A stretch of 64,000 nt of DNA from Sphaerulina vaccinii. Its lineage: Eukaryota; Ascomycota; Dothideomycetes; Mycosphaerellales; Mycosphaerellaceae. Positions 18,534 through 28,944 of the stretch are shown piece by piece. A program made the translations under genes and the position numbers. Each line of letters opens with the position of its first letter. The first letter of the stretch is position 1. The notes below the pieces were generated by a model, which did not search any database, was not told the origin of the DNA, and worked only from the letters and a program-made list of their open reading frames with translations. The stretch is taken from NCBI GenBank assembly GCA_022570795.1, contig JAKUDP010000002.1:1550001-1614000 (forward strand), given 5' to 3'.

Positions 18534-20361
18534 CTACACATGCCAAATACCAGGCACATATTTCCTCCAAATCTCATCAGGATCATATCTCTTCCTGACT
18601 TCTTTGAGCATACCTCTTGTATACTTGCTCAGGCCTGCGAAGATGTCTTGATCTCGTGCTGCGTAGGCAGGATAGATGAAGTTATGCAAAGCTTTCTGAT
18701 ACGATAACTCCTGTTGCATGGCTTTGCGCAGATTTCGAGCTGAAGATTCGAAGTATTCGTCTCGAGATTTTTCTGTCCAGGAGAATTCTACCGAGATGAT
18801 TAGAAGTGGTCCATCTGCGTAGCTAATGTCGAAGATGCTGGACTGCGGTGAGCTTGCGCGGAGGTGTGGCAATGGGAGTGGTTCGTATGTGGCCTGTACT
18901 TGGCTTTGAGGATCAGAGGCGAGTGTCAATTTGGCTGTGTAGGCTTTAATGAGGTTGTGGATGGCTTCCATGGTGTTCATGGAAGACTTTGCTGTGAAGG
19001 TGAACTTGGCCCGACGAAGACCGGGAGGCCTAGTCTCTGCCAACTCTCTTGCACTCTCCCCTATCGGCATGGAGCGTAGACTGCTCCTGAGCGAAGGTAT
19101 TTGCATGAACATGTCGAGCGCTTCGTTCTTCTCCTGGTGTTCGGTATTGAGCAGGTAGGCATTATACGACCAGTCCTTCTTGAGAGCGCTCCACTGGAAG
19201 GAAATGTACCCGTTCTGCGCCGGGTCATTGTTGGCGTTCATTATAGAGGTATGCAGCGCCGAAAACAGTAGCGGAGCGTACTCAGACGCATGGCTCGTCA
19301 TGCCTCCGTAAACCTTGCGAGCCTTGATAGTCGGCAATTTGATGTGTGTAACGATGCCAAATGCACCAAGACTTCCCTTCAACGCCCAGAACAAGTCATC
19401 GTTCCAGTGCGCGTTCGTCCACAAGATCTGGCCTCGCGGTGTGATGACTTGAGCTTCCAGAATACTATCGCATGTCCAGCCGTGCTCGGTCGCAAACCAA
19501 GGAATACCACCGCCGAGCACATGGCCACCAACATTGTCGTCAGATACTCTGCTCCCGCTCATTGTCAGGTTGTGAACATCTAGTGCTTTATACACATCGC
19601 CATAACGAGCACCGACACCAATGACTACAGCTTCATTATCGTCCACGAGCGAGGTCGAGTTGAATCGGGACAAGTCCACTGTGATGCCATGTTCCACATT
19701 TGAGGCGCCGGTATTGGGTGAGCGGCCGCCGGAGGTAATTGCGATACTGGCATTGTAAGGTATCAAGATATCAGCTAGGGCTTCTGCGATTTGTTAGGAC
19801 ACGAGCCATGGACATGTCTAATCGCATGTATTGCAATCATGAATGAGGCAAGTGGTTGTTGCCGCCATTCCACTCTGCGCCATCGTCGACCCTGCTCAAA
19901 GCTGTCGTATCGCTTGATCTTCGAGTATGCGAGTCACACAGCTTGATGGCTCTCTGACTCTCGTTGCAATCTATGCAGCTCGGAGCAGAGACGATGTGTG
20001 CCAGCAATTTTCGTTTCTTCTACGGGCTATGCGCAAGAGAACTCACCTTGTATCTCTCTAAAGCCTTTCGGATAGAATCTACAGGGAGGCCTGAGATCTG
20101 CTTGCTGGCCTGACCAGTATGAATTCGAACTTTCGATATACTGCTTGTTGCGTATCGTGGCAACTGAGTCGGGAAATGTAGCCGCGAGCAGTCCGCACTA
20201 CGAAATCCATGTTAGCTCGGTGTTGACACGTCAATTGGGAGTTCTACTCATACTGCCGTAGGGAGCTGTAGTGGCAGCTCTTCCTGGAGGACCAATTGTG
20301 CAATCGCTGAAGTGGCTGTGGCCGTGAGCAGTACGGCTCTCGCAGCACCTCGCAGTATCAT
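18534..20361 (-). CDS. Secreted FAD-linked oxidoreductase, berberine-bridge-enzyme type
   Basis: Three exons, 20361-20254, 20197-20047 and 19783-18534, give 502 residues. Introns are 56 bp (GTATGA...GCTAAC...TAG) and 263 bp (GTGAGT...CCTAAC...CAG). The phases agree and rebuild LPTA-CGLLAATFPDSV and YPKGFREIQ-EALADILIPYN. Residues 1-22 (MILRGAARAVLLTATATSAIAQ) form a signal peptide. The PCMH/FAD_binding_4 domain follows, with YWSGQQADLRPPC, GASNVEHGITVDLSRFN, GGHVLGGGIPWFATEHGWTCD and WALKGSLGAFGIVT. The BBE-like C-terminus reads RYDPDEIWRKYVPG. The family oxidises sugars, alcohols or secondary metabolites with O2. The site that usually carries the 8-alpha-histidyl FAD (SGGH) is SGGR here, with Arg at about 107, so covalent attachment at this site is not expected. 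It shares a 470-bp divergent promoter with the YTH gene. Confidence 0.85.
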
Positions 20362-20831
20362 TCTTGCCGTTTGTTAAGGAGAAGTGGCGATGCAGAGCCT
20401 GAGAGTACCAACAAGGATGTCGACTGCGCGTTATCGTGGTCGTGTATTTTGCCTGCTGTGCACCTTTCACGCGTCTCACACCATGTTGACGACCCGGTCT
20501 TGCTATCATAAAGACTTCTTTCGACCTACATTGAGGACTGATGTTAGTGTCCCATAGCACATGCTGGGCACACGCGTCTGGTCTTCGAAACATGTCGACT
20601 CGGCAATGGTGGTCGACGCACTCCGAAGACGATGCGAAGTTGGTGAGAGAGCAGCAGGGAACAGGGTGGGAGGAGAACCATGGGCTTGGCGTGAGAGCTT
20701 TTAGCGCAATTTTGACTTTCATGGCGCGTGGAGGTGATCTTCTTCAATTGTTTCTCGACTTTGCTCGACTTTCTATTCCATTTCCTCATCAACACTCTGA
20801 TTGCACCAACGGGCATCAGAACACGGCCGTC
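20362..20831. other. Shared divergent promoter region, FAD oxidoreductase / YTH gene
   Basis: The 470 bp separating two divergent ATGs. No upstream gene is present. The in-frame extension of the YTH exon into this region lacks conserved sequence and is probably 5' untranslated. Confidence 0.45.
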
Positions 20832-23049
20832 ATGGCGGACTTCAGTATAGACTGGAGCAATCCAATGGCGATGTTCTATAACCAGCAGCACCAGCAGATG
20901 AATGGTGGCGGCGAGGAGGAAGAGGGAGAAGTTGACGAGAATGACTTTTATGGCGATAACAGCATCGACAACAACTTGAACGGACAGACCCAACCCGGCG
21001 TACGTATCTCCTCCCCACTGCACTTTTTCATCATACAATCACGAAGACTACGACATCCACCTGGCGCCGCGGAGAACATCGGAGAGGAAGATGAAGAAGA
21101 AGTAGAGGCGTTGGTGGATAGACTGACTCCCATCAGGCACTCCAGCAGAAGGCGCCAGAAGCAGCACCATCACAGATCGATGGGCAGGCAGACACCGCCG
21201 CCATGAAGCAAAAGCTTGAGAATCAGCGTAGAGCGGAGATGTTGCGAGCCAAGTTGATGGCAGTGCGTCAAAACACACCCGCCAAAGCACCCACGCCTGC
21301 TCCGACCACACCGGCGCCACTGGGCAAGATTGAGACCCCATCGAAGGTGCGCACTACGACAGCTGCACAGCCAAAGCAGCAGCCACAGCAACCGCTCCCA
21401 CAGAAGCCATCGAGAGTTATCACTGCGCAGCCGAAGCAGGAGCAGGTGGTTCAGTCACAACCGCAACCACAACACATTGCCTCCGAGCTCGATCTCGAGG
21501 CTTTGTTGACCGCCGGTAAAGCTCATGCCGATGCCCAGACTGCTGTTGCTGCTGCTCAGCAGAAGAAGGCAACACGCAATGCTCCGCCTGCGACCAACGG
21601 CATAATTGCTCCGCGCGATACTCAAGAGATGGATCTGTTCCCTGCCAAGCTGCAGCAGCGAGAGCAACAGCAATCCTCGACTGACTCTGACTCAACACCA
21701 CCTCCCAAGCACCCAACTAACCTCGCAGATGTCTACTACACTGACCTTGCAGCATGGCTTGACATGACTGGCTACCACGACGTGGACTACCGTGAATCAA
21801 AGCTACGCACCTACAAGGAGAGGAGAGCTTTGGAAGAGGAGGCTGCTCGCATTGCAGAGAAGCTGGAGAAGCTGAGGCAGGCCGAAGAGACCGAGATGCA
21901 GTTGCTGCGCGTTGGCACTCCCAACGTCAAAGCTCCAGCTATGGCTCCACCGCCGTTGCCACAGACCATCACTCAGGCTGTCAACGGCATCAAGCGTGGG
22001 CGCTCACCTGGATACCCAACAGCTGAGAAGAGACAGCGCGAAGAGAATGGCTTCCGCATTCGAGGCGCAAAAGAGTCGCCGGAACAAGGTCTTGCTCTAC
22101 CTGCACGCCGCTCACGCTCTCCAGATGCTCGTCGTAGCTCTATCGGTGAGAGAGGTCCGCCAGGAGGTCACAGCCGAGATCCATCACTCGAGCGCCGTGC
22201 TCAGTACTATCGTCGAGATGACAATCCTCGCCCTGACCACTACACGCCACGTAAGCCAGCTCCCCGTGAGCCTCCACTGAATTATGGAAATCAAAATGGC
22301 AATGGAGGGCGTCAAGGTAGGCCAATTGGCCGGGAGATGGGAAACAGCTATCGCCCGAATGCGGGTTCGTCACTGAAGCAAGGTGGTCAGTCATATAATC
22401 GTCCCCACTGAACAACATTCGAGAAGTTGGACACACAGTGGCTTCGTATGCTTGACGGACAGATTAGCAGGATTGTGCTATAAGCTATGCTACATTGTCA
22501 CTACACATTTCACAACTTTGCTTTCACTTCCACTCCATTTGTATACTGCGGTGTCTAACTCTTTCGGCAGGCGTGAGATACTTCATGATCAAATCCTGGA
22601 ATCACGACAATATCCACGAAGCCCTGCGCACGGACATCTGGGCTACACAAAAGAAGAATAAAGAGATGCTGACTCAAGCTTACAACACAGCACGCGATGT
22701 GGTACTGCTGTTCAGTGTGAACGAGAGCATGGCCTTCCAAGGTTATGCTCTGATGGCTTCGCCGCCTGATGCACAGATCCAGAAGCCCTCTTTTGCAAAG
22801 CGCCTCCATTGGGCCACGTCTCACGCATTCCGAATACGATGGCTTGCAAAGACTTCTATAGACTTCAGCATGGTAGATCGTCTTAGGAACACTCTGTTCC
22901 TCAATGAGCGCACAGGCGAACCACACAGCGTGTGTGTCGGAAGGGATGGACAAGAGATGAATGCAGATTCGGGCATGCGAGTCGTACAGACCATGGACGC
23001 TGCTGAAGCTGCCAAGCGGAAGGTGAGGGACCTGAGAGATTACTACTAA
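20832..23049 (+). CDS. YTH-domain RNA-binding protein (putative m6A reader)
   Basis: Three exons, 20832-20999, 21137-22382 and 22571-23049, give 630 residues. Introns of 137 and 188 bp have GTACGT...CAG and GTGGTC...TCTAAC...CAG sites. Phases agree and join TQPG-ALQQKAPEAAP and SLKQ-GVRYFMIKSWN. The N-terminal 470 residues are disordered: an acidic start, a basic helix KQKLENQRRAEMLRAKLMAVR, Gln/Pro-rich stretches, a coiled-coil-like YKERRALEEEAARIAEKLEKL and an Arg/Ser-rich segment. The C-terminal 160 residues are a YTH domain, seen from VRYFMIKSWNHDNI, the Trp of DIWATQ, NTARDVVLLFSVNES and FQGYALM, and RWLAKTSIDF through VGRDGQEM. YTH domains hold N6-methyladenosine in an aromatic cage, and the two expected Trp positions are present. 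The likely role is nuclear RNA regulation. The target and the m6A-dependence are inference. Confidence 0.85.
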
Positions 23050-23950
23050 GCAGTGCCGATTGAGCCTAGGCCATGAGGACATGGCATCGCGGCCAGGAGC
23101 ACGAAGATCATGGGGGAACGGATGATCTCCACGAAAAGAGCGAAAGCTGGCCATTGAGCCCGGAGTACTTGGTCTCCCAGAACGAGCAAAAGAACTGATC
23201 TGAAGCTCATCGTACCTCATAACAAAGCAGTGACACAACGCTAACGTCCCCTTGGCTTGTAATCTATGCTCTCTGCATATTGGCATCGACTATGCTGCTT
23301 GAGTTACTGCCGCTACAATGAGCGAAGATGCGTTAGCGAACAGAGAAAGCGACACAATTGCATATTTGCACAATTCGAAAAGGCCACGATCCGAGCAGAT
23401 CCTGGGATAAGTTATGATATCAATCATGCTCCCATCGTCGACTCTAGTGACCGACTGTGGCGTACCCAGGGCGCAGCACTTATGCGCGATTTGCGTTGCC
23501 TTTGTCCTCGAAGACGCTGCGACATCTGCATGGCGTCGTTCTCCCCAAGACTGGCTGCCATGTCTCTGCCTTCCACAATCTTGCTACGATAGACGTAGCC
23601 TGGAGGCAACTATGGTGCTCGTGCCATGAAGTGCACATGCGAGCATCCTGAGTCAGAAGCGTGACCAGGATGAAGCTAGACATGAGACCTAAAAGTGGGC
23701 AGGCTTGGAACAAATCTCCCACCACAACAACGACATCCTATACTGACACATTGCTGCAGCAACGCGAATGTACACATAACATGGACATCTCACCCAACAT
23801 AAGAGGCTGCAGTCCAGCCGTCTCTTGCAAACAATATGCCATTGCAGAACAACAGTTATCACAACGACATAACACGACCATCCACTCTCCAACTCATCAC
23901 AGTTCCGATCTTTGACAATTTCCGACTACTACAAAGTCTCATCTATTATA
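23050..23950. other. Intergenic region between the YTH gene and an acidic unknown gene
   Basis: About 900 bp. Short overlapping frames on both strands show no domains. No RNA gene signature was found. Confidence 0.45.
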
Positions 23951-24736
23951 ATGTCTGCATCAGCAATCGCGAACAAGATCCAGTACCAAGACGCTTTCGC
24001 CAACAAGAAGCTCCAGCAACAGAAACAACACGATTCAGGAGCTCTTAACTCTCACCCTTCTTCGTCTTCATCCGACATAAACATCAACAAAGTCCGTCTG
24101 GAAGACCCCTTCAATCATAACGACAACAACGATTCGGGATATCTCTCCAACGCGACCTACAAGCCTAACGAGGACAAGGAAGACAATGCTGTGGACGAGC
24201 ACTCCATTTACAGCACACCTATCGGCAAAAGCCAAGTCGAGAAGACAGCAGCCGATACGCCGCTTCCCCCCAGCGCCACTCAAAATAAGAGTAACAACGC
24301 CCCCTCGAAGGAGTCTGATGACTATGACAAGGTCGTCAAGGTCATCCACGATCACATCTCCAAGGAATTGCCCAAGATGCCGGAGTCGAAGTCGGTCGAG
24401 GGGCAGAAGCAGGACAGTTGTTGCTGTGGACACAAAGATAAGAAGTCCGCCGCCGCCGAGGAGGAGGAGTCCAGCTCCGAGGAGAAAGCCTTTGCCGGTG
24501 AGTCCGAGGGAAGTGGAAAGGAGGAGAAGGATGAGGGAGATGATACTGTGATTGTTACTTTGAAAGGTGAGTTTTTATCTTACCAACACTGTTCTGCTAC
24601 TGCGAGACCTTCTGTTGTTGAGAAGTTGGGATGCTGATTTTGTGCTTCCGTTACAGCTACTGAGCCTGCTGGTAAGGCTGAGGAGAAGGAGAAAGCTGAG
24701 CATGTTGAGGAGAAGAAGGATGAGAAGAAGGAGTGA
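23951..24736 (+). CDS. Acidic, Lys/Glu-rich protein of unknown function
   Basis: Two exons, 23951-24566 and 24657-24736, give 231 residues. The 90-bp intron has a GTGAGT donor and TTACAG acceptor. Splicing joins VTLK-ATEPAGKAEEK, and the second exon ends in a KKDEKKE tail. The protein is hydrophilic throughout: a Gln/Asn/Ser-rich N-terminus, a short amphipathic segment DDYDKVVKVIHDHISKELPKMP around residues 120-145, a Cys triplet (DSCCCGHKDKK at about 160), then long Glu/Ser/Lys runs. No domain is recognised. A helical and disordered stress or scaffold protein would fit but is speculation. An upstream in-frame non-ATG extension exists, and ATG 23951 is the first Met. It is convergent with coq11, with 295 bp between stops. 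Confidence 0.65.
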
Positions 24737-25031
24737 CGCATCATTCAAGCCTTCTTCTCGTTGTGTGAAGGCCAATCTCGTACTTTGTTGACTTCGGTTT
24801 AGAATGTTAACGATATCATGACAATGAAAGCCATACTTCCCTTCACCAAGCAAGACACATCCCACCCAATTGATGCCTTTTGCCTATTTCACGAGGACTG
24901 TAGGGAGCTCTCTTCATCTGATCCACGGGGGTTGCAATATTACACCTTGTTCACATATGGTCAGACTTTCGTATTTTACACCGACGCTTGAACGCTTCAG
25001 TTGTATCAACATATTCCATCTCTTTTCATCC

Positions 25032-25969
25032 TCAAAGCATTCCCCTCCTCCAAGCTCGATTAGCTAACTCCTCAATCTCTTTCACTTCCACCGGTCCTTT
25101 TGTCCCTTCATCACTCAATCCCTCGACAACAGCCTCAGCGACCAGGTCGGCCTTCAGCGGCTTCGACCCTCCTGCACCCATCAACCAAGTCAGGTTCCCT
25201 CCTGTCAAAGAATTCGCAATAAAGCCTCCATAGGTTACAGCAGCCATCGGCATCGTGAATCCTCGACTAGAATCAAACAAGAAGCCTGGCCTGAAGAACA
25301 AATTCCTCATCTTTGGGAAATTCGTCGCAATAGCATCCTCAGCCTCCCGTTTCGTCTTGATATACCTCCCAGGCAAAATCGGAGCCCCAGCCGCTGCAGA
25401 AATATACGCAAAACTCTTTACGCCTGCTTCATTCGCTTCTCTCGCCAGAACAATTGCCGAATCACGATTCATGAGCTCGTACGTGATTTGGCCATCTTTC
25501 TCTCCAGGCTCAATCGACGAACCCTTCTCCATTGGATTGCTATTGCCGCCTTGTTTCGTAGCGCTGAACGCTCGTCGAAGACCTGAGATGGGAGACTCTT
25601 TCCCTTGCAGCACGCCTTTGTAATCTGCTTCGAGGAGAATGCCCATGCTGTGGACTACGGCGTCGGCGGATTGGAGATCGGATTTGTAGGTTTCGGGTTG
25701 GAGAATGTTGGCGCTTCGCCAGGTTACGGATTTGGACCAGAGAGGGGCGGTGGTGTGGGAGGAGACTGCGGGCCAGGAGGGTTCGCCGGAGCGGCTGTGC
25801 ATAACCATTAGTTGCAATATCAGAAGCGTGTGGGGCCAGTGATGGTATAATACCTGATAGACACGACATCCCAGTCTCTTGCTACAGCAGCTTTGCATAT
25901 TCTGCTTCCGAGAAAGCCATTTCCGCCGCAGACTACGAGCTTCCTCTTCGCTGCTGCTGCTGAGGCCAT
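25032..25969 (-). CDS. coq11: Coq11-like mitochondrial NAD(P)-binding Rossmann protein
   Basis: Two exons, 25969-25854 and 25794-25032, give 292 residues. The 59-bp intron (GTATTA...CAACTAATG...CAG) joins VVSI-SRSGEPSW. The N-terminus MASAAAAKRKLVVCGGNGFLGSR is a Rossmann dinucleotide fold with GxxGxxG. Further marks are VVHSMGILLEADYK, YELMNRDSAIVLA, FAYISAA and YIKTKREAE, in which the YxxxK of the extended SDR family is kept, followed by LFFRPGFLFD. The overall pattern matches yeast Coq11 (YLR290C) and the related complex I 39-kDa type atypical SDRs. Coq11 is part of the coenzyme Q synthome on the matrix side of the inner membrane. Length matches the yeast protein. A second ATG five codons upstream (25984) is possible. 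Confidence 0.85.
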
Positions 25970-26163
25970 GTTGTTGTCTTGCATGTGATAGAGGGAATTC
26001 GAGAGTACAAGGCTCAGCTCACAATGGATGGCTTGATCTTCGTAGAGAATGTTGTTTACATCATCCAGCGGATAGATCCGAGAACCTTTCTTATCATAGA
26101 CTGGCGCATCGAGACTTATGTCGACAACGAGTGCAACTCCATCCGGCACGACCTTCCAGCTGT

Positions 26164-28495
26164 ACTTCTTGGCATGTGCCTCAGCTCGAATATGTAAGCT
26201 CCCTCCTTGCCAATGTCGGATTATGCTAACAATGGCAGATCGATGCTTGCATCAAGGAGACACTTCGCTTCAGCGCACCTATCAGTGGTGTCACACTGAC
26301 CTCGAAGACCGATCAAATCCTTGGCGGCACATATCTGATACCGGCATACACACCTGTCACAATCAACAACCGCGCGCTCCACACGGATCCCACTATTTGG
26401 GGTGAAGATTCTGAGGTGTATAGGCCAGAGCGTTGGCTAAACGGAGGCTACTCCAAACTTCCACCCAACTCGTGGAAACCTTTCGGAACTGGCGTTCGTG
26501 CTTGTATTGGCAGGGCTTTCGCTGAGCAAGAGATGATCATGAATGTGGCCATGGTGCTCCAGCGATTCCAGCTTGAGCTTGCTGATTCATCATATGTGTT
26601 GGAGCTCAAGTCTACACTGACTATCAAGCCTACCAATTTCCGGATGAAGGCCAGACGTCGTCCTGGGAAGTCCACATACACAGGGATGCCGGGAGGCGCG
26701 CACAAGCTCGAGGAAACTGCTAAGCCTACATCTTCAGCACTTCATGTCGCTGGAGAGCAACAGAAGAAGCCTCTGGCGATCTTCTTTGGAGGCAATTTAG
26801 GCATGCGTCACTATATTCCTCGAACTGCTCTAGTCAATCTGCTAGCCAGCTTTAGGGACTTGCGAAGCACTGGCCCAAGGTCTCGAGACCGCGCTTCAAG
26901 AGCGTGGATTCCAAGCCTCTGTCGCAGCTCTCGACTCTGCTACCGAACATGTTCCGACAGATCGTCCTGTGGTGGTGATAACATCTTCATACGAGGGCCT
27001 GCCACCAGATAATGCCAAGAAGTTTGTCTCCTGGCTTGAAGGCTTAGCTCAAGATTCGCAGCCACTGAAGGACGTCAACTACGCAGTCTTTGGCGTCGGC
27101 AACTCAGACTGGGCTAGCACATTTCATCGCATCCCTAAATTGGTTGATGCGCTGATCTCAAAGTCTGGAGGCGCGCGAATTCTGGACTCTGGCTACACAG
27201 ATGTGAAAGCGAATCTTGTTGGACCTTGGGATGAATGGATGAGCAGATTGCTTGCTGTTCTGACTGCTGGTGACGCTGAAAACAACAAGCCAAAGTCTGA
27301 TCTCAAAGTATCTCTTCAACGTGGAGCTACAGGCCGGCCTGCGACTGTCGAGGACGCTCAATTTGGCACCGTCATGGTCAACAGAGAGCTCGCTGGTACA
27401 GAGATCGGTCCCTCAAAACGACATCTCGAAATCCAGCTTCCACATGACACGCACTACACTGCAGGCGACTATCTTGTCGTGAGACCACGTAATCCTCCGG
27501 CTTCGGTACACCGTGTGGCCTCATTCTTCAATATTGGCGAGCAAGATTCTTTCTCTGTCCACGGATCCTCGAAGAAGTTTCTGCCAAGCGAAATGACGTC
27601 TGTCGTTGAGTTTCTCTCATCTGCTGTTGAGCTGGCGGGCCCCATCACGAAGCGCCAACTTGAGGTGGTGGCCAAGTATGCTACTGGTGATCTAGGACAT
27701 GTACTGTCCAAGCTCTTAGACAAGTACACTAATTTACTGGAGAAGCGATACAGCATCATTGACATCCTCGAGGAAACGACCGTCCGTATGCCCTTTGCAG
27801 TGTACATTGACATGCTTCCAGCATTGTCACCGCGACAGTATAGTATATCATCATCTGCACTCGCCAGCCCCGATGCCATCTCTCTCACAATCGATGTACA
27901 CGAGTCGCCAGCGCTCTCGGGACATGGCCTCTTCCAAGGAGTGGCTTCGAGCTACTTGGCAACACGCAGACTTGGCGATCGTATCTCTTGTTTCGTTCGC
28001 CCAACTCAAGTCGGCTTCCGACTTCCCGCGCAGGAGACGCCATTGATCATGGTAGCTGCTGGTACTGGAATAGCACCGATGCGGGCTTTTCTGCAAGAAA
28101 GAGCTGCTATTGCCAAAGCACAGGGTACTGGTCAGCTTGGATCTGCTGTACTCTACTTTGGCTGCCGACATGAAGATAAGGACTTCATTTATCGGGATGA
28201 GCTCGCTCAGTGGGAACAGCTCGGCATCGTTAAGGTCAGGACGGCGTTCAGTAAAATGGACGATAGAGCACATTGCTATGTGCCGGACCTTATACTCGAG
28301 GATAAAGAGGCCGTTGCTGGCATGTTCCGCGAAGGTGGCAAGATCTTCTTATGCGGCAGTGCTGCACGGCTGGGCAAGAGCACAGCAAATGTTTGCAAGA
28401 AGATATGGAGTGAGAGGACCGGAAAAAGTGAAGGGGAGGCTGAGACTTGGTTGCAGAGTGTTAAGACTGATCGATATGTGAGCGACGTGTACTGA
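26164..28495 (+). pseudogene. 5'-truncated fused cytochrome P450 / NADPH-P450 reductase (CYP505/P450foxy type)
   Basis: Three exon pieces are visible: about 26164-26193, 26239-26800 and 26856-28495. The first intron (45 bp, GTAAGC...GCTAAC...CAG) joins HVPQLEY-IDACIKETLRF. The second appears to be a 55-bp GC-AG intron joining GGNL-GTCEALAQ. The P450 part begins just before helix K (ETLR) and keeps YRPERW and the haem-binding motif FGTGVRACIGRAFAEQE. Everything N-terminal, including the I helix, is absent. The diflavin reductase part looks complete, with FMN (TSSYEGLPPDNA, FGVGNSDWASTFHRIPKLVD), FAD (RQYSISSS) and NADPH (GTGIAPMRAFLQERA, YFGCRHEDKDFIYRDE) motifs, ending in DRYVSDVY. Intact relatives hydroxylate fatty acids. 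No P450 function is expected here, though a reductase might still be made. The break lies within 200 bp of the coq11 start. Confidence 0.8.
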
Positions 28496-28944
28496 CCAAC
28501 GGCCTTTTCTGTTGTGGGCAGGCAACCCTCCGGGTGTTCTCTGAAATCCCACATCAGTGCCCGGCACAGCGTCCGCGGCTGCCGAATCAGAAGACACATT
28601 ATATCGAGACGGATCTATGCTGCTGATACTAAAGCTTCTAAGAGCTTCATCTAGTCCCTGCATATCTTCGGGCGCTGCATTAGGGCACGGAACTTGGCAC
28701 TTCGAAGACTACACGTGCGAGCAAAGTGTGGAAATAGTGGATGCTCGCAATGAGGGTCATTGCAAGACGCCCAATACTACCTACTTCTTTCGGTCAAGAT
28801 GTGTGCGCGTACTCTCTGTCGCTTCAGTAATCAGCACTTACTGGAGGGAAAGATGTCTGGACAAAACTGGAGATATAAGCTAGATGTCCGATTCCTCACA
28901 GCAACACCGCTCACTACCCAGACCTAGTTGAGACACACATCGAC
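28496..28944. other. Intergenic region upstream of the phosphoesterase gene
   Basis: About 450 bp with no gene recognised. It should contain the terminator of the reductase fragment and the promoter of the phosphoesterase. Confidence 0.45.
28874..28879 (+). promoter_or_regulatory. Possible TATA box of the phosphoesterase gene
   Basis: TATAAG lies 71 bases before the ATG at 28945. Called from position and sequence only. Confidence 0.35.

Noticed and set aside
20541..20831. In-frame N-terminal extension of the YTH protein
   Set aside because: The extension lacks conserved sequence and starts in the divergent promoter. MADFSIDWSNP at 20832 has a good start context (GTCATGGCG).
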